The translations under genes were made by a program, and so were the position numbers. The notes under the pieces are model-generated. The model was not told the DNA's origin. It searched no databases and saw only the letters and a program-made list of their open reading frames with translations. 37,826 nucleotides of DNA from Sediminibacterium ginsengisoli (GTDB taxonomy: Bacteria; Bacteroidota; Bacteroidia; Chitinophagales; Chitinophagaceae): assembly GCA_945901845.1 (NCBI GenBank), contig CAMDLR010000018.1, forward strand, positions 1 to 37,826, written 5' to 3'. Positions 1 to 5,676 of this stretch are shown piece after piece (within the stretch, counting starts at the first letter, position 1; the number at the start of each line of letters is the position of its first letter).

Positions 1-128
1 GATGATGTATCACCAGAAGGAGTTTCAGTAACAGCAGGTGCTGTACTGTCAGCAGTTGCTTCTTTGTTTTCAGCTGAGTTACATGCTACGAAAGCTACTA
101 CAGCTAAGATTGCGAATACTTTTTTCAT
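1..128 (-). CDS. Small lipoprotein, C-terminus cut by window edge
   Basis: The reading frame starts at an ATG (complement of 126-128) and stays open to base 1, so only about 42 residues are visible. It begins MKKVFAILAVVAFVAC, a short basic start, a hydrophobic stretch and a cysteine at residue 16 in a lipobox-like setting, followed by a Ser/Thr/Ala/Glu-rich low-complexity tail. This is the usual look of the short secreted lipoproteins of Chitinophagaceae, whose function is unknown. It is transcribed away from the sigma-factor gene at 279, and its upstream region carries the same bipartite promoter-like signal as that gene (163-192), so the two are probably co-regulated. The frame and signal peptide are seen directly; lipid attachment and regulation are inferred. 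Confidence 0.75.
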   Translation of the reverse strand, partial: MKKVFAILAVVAFVACNSAENKEATADSTAPAVTETPSGDTS

Positions 129-162
129 TTTTTTTGGGTTTTTGTTTGAATGAATGTGTTTA

Positions 163-192
163 TTAATACAAGAAGGGGTAAAAAGGTAACCC
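163..192 (-). promoter_or_regulatory. Candidate alternative-sigma promoter of the lipoprotein gene
   Basis: Read on the minus strand, GGGTTAC (192-186), a 16-base spacer and GTATTAA (169-163). The spacer contains TTTTTACCC. The identical arrangement with the same 16-base spacing lies on the other strand at 237-266 before the sigma-factor gene. Spacing fits a -35/-10 pair of an ECF-type sigma factor. It would give a leader of about 30 bases before the ATG at 128. No TAnnTTTG housekeeping box is present between 129 and 278 in this direction. Confidence 0.5.
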
Positions 193-254
193 ACGAACCC
201 CATTTTTTTTTGAAAAAAAATATTTCGAGCTATATTGGGTTACTTTTATACCCT
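175..254. repeat. Imperfect inverted repeat in the divergent control region
   Basis: The 19-base arm at 236-254 (TGGGTTACTTTTATACCCT) matches the reverse complement of 175-193 at 16 of 19 positions. The arms are separated by 42 bases containing runs of T and A (202-220). The arms include the GGGTTAC half of the two candidate promoters. They may simply be the upstream parts of two similar promoters, or could also bind a regulator, since each arm itself has the partial dyad GGGT-N9-ACCC. Confidence 0.6.
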
Positions 255-266
255 AAAGCGTATTAA
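237..266 (+). promoter_or_regulatory. Candidate alternative-sigma promoter of the sigma/protease operon
   Basis: GGGTTAC (237-243), 16 bases, GTATTAA (260-266); the spacer contains TTTTATACCC. It is a match in sequence and spacing to the divergent signal at 192-163. Transcription would start near 272, giving a leader of only about 7 bases before the GTG start at 279. The sequence match is direct; recognition by the sigma factor encoded immediately downstream (autoregulation) is inference. Confidence 0.5.
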
Positions 267-278
267 AAGCAGTATTTA

Positions 279-845
279 GTGAAATCTACGAGTAACGAAC
301 AAGTATTATTAAAGGGGCTGGCAGCCAATGACTCTGTTATTATTGAACAACTCTATAAAGAGAACTTCAGCACCATACAGGCGTTCATTTTGGCAAATAA
401 TGGCTCTTATGACGATGCAAAAGACGTTTTTCAGGAAGCAATGATCACCCTCTATGAAAAAGCACAATCGGGCTCATTTGTTTTAACCTGTCAAATTAAA
501 ACATACGTATACTCGGTATGTCGTAGACTATGGCTCAAAAAACTGCAACAACTTGGTCGCTTTTCGCACCCAGTTGACAATTTGGAAGAAACCATATCTG
601 TGGATGATGACCTCGAAGAACACGCTAAACACGACGCCGCCTTTGCTATTATGGATCGAGCACTCAAAAGCTTAGGCGAACCTTGTAAAAGTCTATTAGA
701 AGGTTACTACCTTCAAAAAATGGACATGCAAGCTTTGGCATCGGAATTTGGTTATACCAACTCCGACAATGCCAAAAACCAGAAGTATAAATGTCTAATG
801 CGCCTTAAAAAATTGTTTTTTGCGCAATACAATATCGGAGAGTAA
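279..845 (+). CDS. RNA polymerase sigma-70 family (ECF-like) sigma factor
   Basis: The 188-residue protein has the two-part layout of an ECF-like sigma factor. A region-2-like part lies at about residues 20-85 (conserved pattern around DAKDVFQEAMITLY, then a segment ending in SVCRRLW), and a helix-turn-helix region 4 at about 125-178 (LGEPCKSLLEGYYL... MDMQALASEFGY). The start is a GTG at 279. An in-frame TAA at 264-266 excludes anything longer, and the next in-frame ATG would remove region 2. The protease gene follows 20 bases after the stop on the same strand, so the two probably form an operon. The upstream GGGTTAC-N16-GTATTAA signal suggests it drives its own transcription together with the divergent lipoprotein. 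The stimulus it answers to cannot be read from sequence. Confidence 0.88.
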   Translation: MKSTSNEQVLLKGLAANDSVIIEQLYKENFSTIQAFILANNGSYDDAKDVFQEAMITLYEKAQSGSFVLTCQIKTYVYSVCRRLWLKKLQQLGRFSHPVDNLEETISVDDDLEEHAKHDAAFAIMDRALKSLGEPCKSLLEGYYLQKMDMQALASEFGYTNSDNAKNQKYKCLMRLKKLFFAQYNIGE

Positions 846-865
846 GTAACACAGAATACCTAAAA

Positions 866-1972
866 ATGGAAGATTTAATATTATTAGAAACCATCGAAAA
901 GTACCTGAGCAACCAAATGGATGCACAGGAAAAAACGGCTTTTGAGTTGGTTCGTAAAAATACACCCGAAATTGACCAAATGGTGGTAGAGCACGCCATG
1001 CTACTACAGCAAATGGATCAGTATAGTATGGTTAAATCTATCAAACTAACACTTGCTCAAACACACCAAAATTTATTAGAGCATGGCGAGATTTCAAATA
1101 CAATTGAGGTTTCAGAAGGTGGAAAAGTGATTCAATTATTTAACAAGTATAAAAGAGTGGCATCTATTGCTGCCTCTGTAGGTGGCGTAATTGCTTTATT
1201 TATCAGTGGACTTGCTCTATATCTTTCTCCAGCTAGCCACAACAGTCAAATCCAACAGTTAAGCAATGATATCGCGGCCATTAAAAAGAGTCAGCAATAC
1301 CAAGGCAAACTAATTAACGAGGTAAAAAGTAAATTACCAGCTGGTGTAAAATTTATTAGTGGTGGTTCTGGATTTTTAATTGACGGTAAGGGTTTTATTG
1401 TTACCAATGCGCACGTTATTAAAGGAACAGATGCTATCGTTGTTGATAATACAGGCAAAGAATATGTTGCCGAAATAGCCTTACTAGATAAACTAAAAGA
1501 TTTAGCTATTTTAAAAATCAACGACCCAGATTTCACATCAAAAAAATCGCTTCCTTATTCTATTCGTAAATCAACCACCGATTTGGGTGAAGAAATATTT
1601 ACACTTGGCTATCCAAGAAATGAAATTGTGTATGGTACCGGTTACTTAAGTGCCCGAAGTGGTTACGAAGGAGATTCACTCTCCTATCAATTGCAAATGA
1701 GTGCCAACCCTGGTAACTCGGGCGCACCGGTATTTGATAATGCTGGGGAAGTTATTGGTGTATTAAGCACTAGAGAAGCGCAATTAGAGGGTGTTGTATT
1801 TGCACTTAAGTCAAATAATATCTTCAAAGTAGTTAATGATTATAATACTTCTAACGAAGGCGGTAAAGATATAAAAATATCTACCCGCTCAAATATTAGC
1901 AGGATGTCACGCAAAAACCAAATTGCAACACTTGAGTCATGCGTTTATTATGTAAAGTCTTTTGATAAATAA
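866..1972 (+). CDS. Membrane protein: anti-sigma-like N-domain fused to trypsin-like (S1C/HtrA-type) protease
   Basis: The protein has 368 residues in three parts. Residues 1-95 are hydrophilic and begin with IEKYLSNQMDAQEKTAFEL, which resembles the start of cytoplasmic domains of Bacteroidota anti-sigma factors. Residues about 97-121 form one membrane helix. Residues about 155-330 form a chymotrypsin-fold protease with a complete triad: His183 (TNAHV), Asp212 (KDLAIL) and Ser285 (NPGNSGAP). There is no recognisable PDZ domain after the protease, unlike DegS and DegP. With N-in topology the protease faces the periplasm and the N-domain faces the sigma factor encoded 20 bases upstream. I infer that it senses envelope state and controls that sigma factor. 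The protease assignment is firm; the anti-sigma role is inferred from position and N-terminal similarity. Confidence 0.85.
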   Translation: MEDLILLETIEKYLSNQMDAQEKTAFELVRKNTPEIDQMVVEHAMLLQQMDQYSMVKSIKLTLAQTHQNLLEHGEISNTIEVSEGGKVIQLFNKYKRVASIAASVGGVIALFISGLALYLSPASHNSQIQQLSNDIAAIKKSQQYQGKLINEVKSKLPAGVKFISGGSGFLIDGKGFIVTNAHVIKGTDAIVVDNTGKEYVAEIALLDKLKDLAILKINDPDFTSKKSLPYSIRKSTTDLGEEIFTLGYPRNEIVYGTGYLSARSGYEGDSLSYQLQMSANPGNSGAPVFDNAGEVIGVLSTREAQLEGVVFALKSNNIFKVVNDYNTSNEGGKDIKISTRSNISRMSRKNQIATLESCVYYVKSFDK

Positions 1973-1995
1973 GCAAATCAAACGCTTACTTTTCT
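1969..1995. terminator. Possible weak bidirectional terminator
   Basis: TAAGC (1970-1974) and GCTTA (1984-1988) can form a five-pair stem with a nine-base loop, followed on the plus strand by CTTTTCT and on the minus strand by TTTAT. It lies between the converging protease and nucleotidyltransferase genes. The stem is short and AT-rich, so confidence is low. Confidence 0.3.
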
Positions 1996-2896
1996 ATCCC
2001 CATAAATTATTAGGATACAAACCCTTTTCTACTAAATTGGAAATGCTAGTTTGTACAACAGGCGCGTCTTCTTTGTAGGTTACACCAAACCAACTTGCAG
2101 AAGTAGTACCCACTTTTACATTGCCTAATTTAGCATTTACAAAATGTTTGGTAACAGAAGGTAAGAAAAATTCAGATTTTAGTTCCATGCCCTGTGTATC
2201 TAAAAATCTAGAAAATTCAGATTCGCATAATGCTACAAAACTTGCTGGGTAACATAAAAAGTTCATGCTAACAATGGTATCAGATGTTAATGGAAAAAAC
2301 TGATCATTGTCTTCATACACAATAATCCCTTCTTCGTTTTTAAATATTTTAGTACGCTCATTGATATCTAGTAAATTGCCGCTAGCATCTACACTACAAA
2401 CACCTCTACTCACCGTACCATTGTCACTTAATGTTTTTCCTAATTCATACCCAATAATGGAATAGGTATGATCATTGCACTGGTTGTTTAAAAATACTGC
2501 TGCTTGCACAAATGCATCTTTACCGTAAAAGTCATCGGCATTAATAACTGCAAATGGTTCATTTAGTTTTCCTTTGCAGCAAAGTACAGCATGCGCAGTA
2601 CCCCAAGGTTTTACACGCTCAGGTGTTACGCTTTTACCTTCTGTAAATGCAGCTAAATGCTGGTAAACATATTCGGTCGTAATTTTACCTTGTAATTTGG
2701 GTTCAAAAATTGACTTAAATTGCTCACTAAACTCTTCTCTTATAATAAAAACTATTTTACCAAAACCTGCTTCGATTGCATCATAAATTGAATAATCCAT
2801 GATAGTTTCGCCACAAGGTCCAAAAGACTGAATTTGCTTCATGCTACCGTAACGGCTTGCCATACCGGCTGCAAGGATCACTAAAGTTGGTTTCAT
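1994..2896 (-). CDS. Sugar-phosphate nucleotidyltransferase family protein
   Basis: The 300-residue protein begins with the nucleotide-binding signature of NTP_transferase enzymes, LVILAAGMASRYGSMKQ (residues about 5-21), and has the metal-binding-type NADDFYG motif at about 119-125. Enzymes of this family join a nucleoside triphosphate to a sugar 1-phosphate. The sugar and nucleotide cannot be assigned from sequence. It lacks an obvious C-terminal left-handed helix acyltransferase, so it is not GlmU-like. The gene stands alone on the minus strand, its 3' end facing the protease gene 21 bases away. It may feed surface glycan synthesis together with the two phosphohexomutases at 17735 and 32015, but that link is inference. 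Confidence 0.8.
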   Translation of the reverse strand: MKPTLVILAAGMASRYGSMKQIQSFGPCGETIMDYSIYDAIEAGFGKIVFIIREEFSEQFKSIFEPKLQGKITTEYVYQHLAAFTEGKSVTPERVKPWGTAHAVLCCKGKLNEPFAVINADDFYGKDAFVQAAVFLNNQCNDHTYSIIGYELGKTLSDNGTVSRGVCSVDASGNLLDINERTKIFKNEEGIIVYEDNDQFFPLTSDTIVSMNFLCYPASFVALCESEFSRFLDTQGMELKSEFFLPSVTKHFVNAKLGNVKVGTTSASWFGVTYKEDAPVVQTSISNLVEKGLYPNNLWG

Positions 2897-2957
2897 AAGA
2901 GAATATTAAGGGCTGCGAAGCTAAATCATTCTTTAAAATTGTAGACATATATTACAA

Positions 2958-3842
2958 ATGAATATTAATAATATTTATATACAAAATATCCCTTCGTTCT
3001 GTAATAACACACTAGCTATCAGTATATTAAGAGCCGATTTAATAGACCCCGTGGTAAGTGGTAATAAATGGTTCAAGCTACAATATTATGTGCTTGACGC
3101 TATTACAGCTGGTAAATCAACCCTGGCCACTTTTGGAGGACCCTATTCCAATCATATTGTAGCCACATCAAAATATGGCGCTAGCATGGGTTTACAAACA
3201 GTAGGATTTATTAGAGGTGAAAAGCCACCAAAGCTCTCACCTACCCTAACCGATGCCATGGAAAATGGCATGACCCTCCATTTTATTTCGAGAGCAGATT
3301 TTTTAGACCCAAAAAAAATCATGGAGGAAAACAAGCACGCAAGTTGGGCATGGATACCAGAAGGTGGTTATGGAATAAAGGGTGCCGAAGGCGCTAGTTC
3401 TCTTTTGACAATTAAAAACACCCAAGGTTTTGACACCATTATTTGCGCAGTAGGAACGGGCACCATGATGGCAGGAATCATTAAAGCAGCAGCACCACAT
3501 CAAAAAATAATAGGGATAAGTGTACTAAAAAATAATTTTTCTATTGACACAGAAATAAACGCATTATTGACCACAGAGGAATCTAAAAAGAACTTTGAAG
3601 TCATACATGGTTATGATTTTGGCGGATATGCAAAACATACACCAGCACTTATAAAATACATGAATGAATGCTATAACAATATGGACCTTCCACTAGATTT
3701 TGTATACACAGCAAAACTACTATACGCGGCCAAAGACCTTGCTACCAAAGGGAAATTTGAACTTTCCTCAAAAATATTACTGATACATTCGGGCGGACTA
3801 CAAGGCAACCGTTCCTTTAAAAAAGGAACTTTAATCTATTAA
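2958..3842 (+). CDS. PLP-dependent D-cysteine desulfhydrase / ACC deaminase family enzyme
   Basis: The 294-residue fold-type-II PLP enzyme has the family motif SGNKWFKL, with Lys37 the expected Schiff-base lysine, followed by the substrate-anion loop FGGPYSNH near residue 60 and a glycine-rich phosphate-binding segment (AVGTGTMMAG). The family includes D-cysteine desulfhydrase, which makes pyruvate, H2S and ammonia, and 1-aminocyclopropane-1-carboxylate deaminase. The specificity residues do not let me choose between them. Bacteroidota members are usually annotated ambiguously. The length is slightly below the usual 320-340 residues. The last 12 bases overlap the 3' end of lipB on the opposite strand, and a terminator-like hairpin sits inside the coding tail. 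Confidence 0.82.
   Translation: MNINNIYIQNIPSFCNNTLAISILRADLIDPVVSGNKWFKLQYYVLDAITAGKSTLATFGGPYSNHIVATSKYGASMGLQTVGFIRGEKPPKLSPTLTDAMENGMTLHFISRADFLDPKKIMEENKHASWAWIPEGGYGIKGAEGASSLLTIKNTQGFDTIICAVGTGTMMAGIIKAAAPHQKIIGISVLKNNFSIDTEINALLTTEESKKNFEVIHGYDFGGYAKHTPALIKYMNECYNNMDLPLDFVYTAKLLYAAKDLATKGKFELSSKILLIHSGGLQGNRSFKKGTLIY
3811..3835 (+). terminator. Terminator-like hairpin inside the end of the desulfhydrase-like gene
   Basis: GTTCCTTT (3811-3818), loop AAA, AAAGGAAC (3822-3829), then TTT. This is an eight-pair stem with a triloop followed by a short T stretch. It lies before the stop codon, within the last 12 codons, because the gene's 3' end overlaps lipB. Confidence 0.45.
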
Positions 3843-4544
3843 AGTAGCACCAAAAATTTGCTCAAAATTTTGTTTGACTAAATCTTTTACTTCCTGTATG
3901 GGCACTGCACGACCTAGTTCTTTTTGCAAAGACGTAACCTGTTTATCAGGTATACCGCATGGCACAATATTATTAAAATAAGCTAAATCGGTATTTACGT
4001 TTAAGGCAAATCCATGCATCGTAATCCACCTACTACACTTAATACCCATCGCACAAATTTTGCGCGCTAATTTTTTATTATCAGGATCTAACCAAACGCC
4101 CGTTTCACCAGCACTCCTTCCTGCCTCAACACCATAATGCGCCAGTGTTTGTATAATCACTTCTTCTAAACTACGGAGGTACCAACCAAGGTCGGTTTTA
4201 AATTTTTCCAAATCTAAAATGGGATAACCCACAAGTTGCTCTGGTCCATGAAAAGTAATATCACCGCCTCTATTGATATGAAAATAGTCGATACCATTGG
4301 CCTCCATAAAGGCAGTGGTCATAAGCACATTGGCTGCATTGCCATTTTTACCCAATGTATATACCGGTGGATGCTCTACAAATAACAAATGATTTTTGGT
4401 AGGCCACTCGGTTACTGGAATTTCATTTTGACCCCGGTAACTGGCTTTAATAGCCGAATTCTCACTCAATAAAGACTCTTGGTAAGCCCAAACCTCTTTG
4501 TATTTGCGATTACCCAAGTCCTCAAAAAAAACTTCCTGCTGCAT
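3831..4544 (-). CDS. lipB: Octanoyl-[acyl carrier protein]:protein N-octanoyltransferase LipB
   Basis: The enzyme transfers octanoate from acyl carrier protein to lipoyl domains of 2-oxoacid dehydrogenases and related proteins, the first step of lipoate synthesis in the cytoplasm. The 237-residue sequence has the family hallmarks: NRGGDITFHGPEQLVGYPIL (91-110), KICAMGIKCSRWITMHGFAL (162-181) and NNIVPCGI. Lys162 and Cys196 correspond to the E. coli Lys135/Cys169 catalytic pair. The start at 4544 is supported by a TAnnTTTG box ending only 4 bases upstream, implying a nearly leaderless mRNA. The 3' end overlaps the neighbouring convergent gene by 12 bases. It is divergent from the pseudouridine synthase gene across 39 bases. 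The assignment is firm. Confidence 0.96.
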   Translation of the reverse strand: MQQEVFFEDLGNRKYKEVWAYQESLLSENSAIKASYRGQNEIPVTEWPTKNHLLFVEHPPVYTLGKNGNAANVLMTTAFMEANGIDYFHINRGGDITFHGPEQLVGYPILDLEKFKTDLGWYLRSLEEVIIQTLAHYGVEAGRSAGETGVWLDPDNKKLARKICAMGIKCSRWITMHGFALNVNTDLAYFNNIVPCGIPDKQVTSLQKELGRAVPIQEVKDLVKQNFEQIFGATLID

Positions 4545-4548
4545 TGCA

Positions 4549-4556
4549 CAAAAGTA
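4549..4556 (-). promoter_or_regulatory. -7 promoter box of lipB
   Basis: TACTTTTG on the minus strand matches the Bacteroidota consensus TAnnTTTG. A TTG lies 22 bases upstream (complement of 4579-4581). The box ends 4 bases before the lipB ATG, so transcription should start at or within a few bases of the start codon. Confidence 0.6.
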
Positions 4557-4570
4557 GGAAGGTTTGGGGC

Positions 4571-4578
4571 TATTTTTG
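4571..4578 (+). promoter_or_regulatory. -7 promoter box of the RluD-type gene
   Basis: TATTTTTG matches TAnnTTTG and ends 5 bases before the ATG at 4584. It supports that ATG over the upstream in-frame ATG at 4479, which lies inside lipB. It lies 15 bases from the lipB box on the other strand, so the two promoters physically overlap. Confidence 0.6.
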
Positions 4579-4583
4579 CAACA

Positions 4584-5636
4584 ATGGAACCGGATATTGA
4601 TTTATTTAATGAAGAAGGCGGAGAAACCCTCTACGAAAGAAAAACCTTTGTCATAGACAAGGGGCAAGAACCGTTTCGCATAGACAAGTGGGTTCAAACA
4701 CATATGGAAGGGGCCACCAGAAGCAAAGTTCAACAAAGTATAGAAGCCGGTTTTTTAACGGTTAACGGTAAAAATATTAAAAGCAACTATAAGGTAAGAC
4801 CCGGAGACGAGATATTAATCATGAGTTTGGTGAATCCAGAAACACATGCATTAAAACTTGAAGATATTCCGCTTAATATTGTATTTGAAGATGACGCCAT
4901 CATGGTTATTAATAAACCTGCTAATATGGTGGTTCATCCGGGCGTTGGAAATTATACGGGAACACTTTTAAATGGTGTGGCTTATTATTTGCAACAACAA
5001 AATCCAAACATCGATGAACAATCATTGCCACGTTTTGGTCTTGTACACCGCATCGATAAAAACACAACGGGATTAATAGTGCTTGCAAAAACAGCCGAAG
5101 GAGCCGCACATCTAGCCAAACAATTTTTTAACCATACTGTAGAAAGAAAATACACCGCGCTTGTTTGGGGCGATGTCATCGAAGACAGTGGAACCATTGA
5201 AGCACATATTGCACGCCACAAACAAAACCGAAAAACATTTGACGCTTACCCAGAAGGGGATATAGGTAAACACGCTATTACCCATTATACTGTTTTAGAA
5301 AGATTCAATTATGTTACACTAATTAGTTGTGTACTAGAAACCGGCCGAACACATCAAATACGGGTTCACTTAAAACATATTGGTCATACTTTATTTAATG
5401 ACCTCGAATACGGAGGAGACCGTATTTTAAAAGGAACCATTTATACCAAATACAAACAGTTCGTAGACAATTGTTTTGATGCATGTGCTAGGTGCGCACT
5501 ACATGCTACCACACTTGGCTTTGTACATCCAACCACCAACGAATTCATAAAATTTGAAGCGCCTATCCCATCAGATATGCATGCGGCCGTTGAGAAATGG
5601 AGAGGGTATGTACAAAATAAAACACGCACCGAATAG
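4584..5636 (+). CDS. RluD-type 23S rRNA pseudouridine synthase
   Basis: The protein is 350 residues from the ATG at 4584. The frame is open further upstream to 4479, but that part lies within lipB and has no family similarity. An S4 RNA-binding domain occupies about residues 30-85 (RIDKWVQTHM... TVNGKNIKSNYKVRPGDE). The RluA-family catalytic domain follows, with the catalytic Asp158 in FGLVHRIDKNTTGL and the later motif TGRTHQIRVHL. RluD-type enzymes isomerise uridines in helix 69 of 23S rRNA during late ribosome assembly. The S4 domain and length favour RluD over RluA, but related RluC-like specificities cannot be excluded. A strong hairpin terminator overlaps the stop codon. Confidence 0.92.
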   Translation: MEPDIDLFNEEGGETLYERKTFVIDKGQEPFRIDKWVQTHMEGATRSKVQQSIEAGFLTVNGKNIKSNYKVRPGDEILIMSLVNPETHALKLEDIPLNIVFEDDAIMVINKPANMVVHPGVGNYTGTLLNGVAYYLQQQNPNIDEQSLPRFGLVHRIDKNTTGLIVLAKTAEGAAHLAKQFFNHTVERKYTALVWGDVIEDSGTIEAHIARHKQNRKTFDAYPEGDIGKHAITHYTVLERFNYVTLISCVLETGRTHQIRVHLKHIGHTLFNDLEYGGDRILKGTIYTKYKQFVDNCFDACARCALHATTLGFVHPTTNEFIKFEAPIPSDMHAAVEKWRGYVQNKTRTE

Positions 5637-5648
5637 TGCGTGTTTTAT
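5619..5648. terminator. Strong rho-independent terminator between convergent genes
   Basis: AAAACACGCAC (5619-5629), loop CGAATA, GTGCGTGTTTT (5636-5646). This is an 11-pair perfect stem with a T tract on the plus strand and, by symmetry, one on the minus strand. The stop codon of the pseudouridine synthase gene (5634-5636) lies in the loop. It probably ends transcription of both this gene and the converging propeller gene at 5677. Confidence 0.85.
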
Positions 5649-5676
5649 AAAAGATTGCTATTATACTTTTATTTTT

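Noticed and set aside
4479..4583. N-terminal extension of the pseudouridine synthase frame
   Set aside because: It lies inside lipB on the opposite strand, lacks family similarity, and the -7 box at 4571-4578 falls within it.
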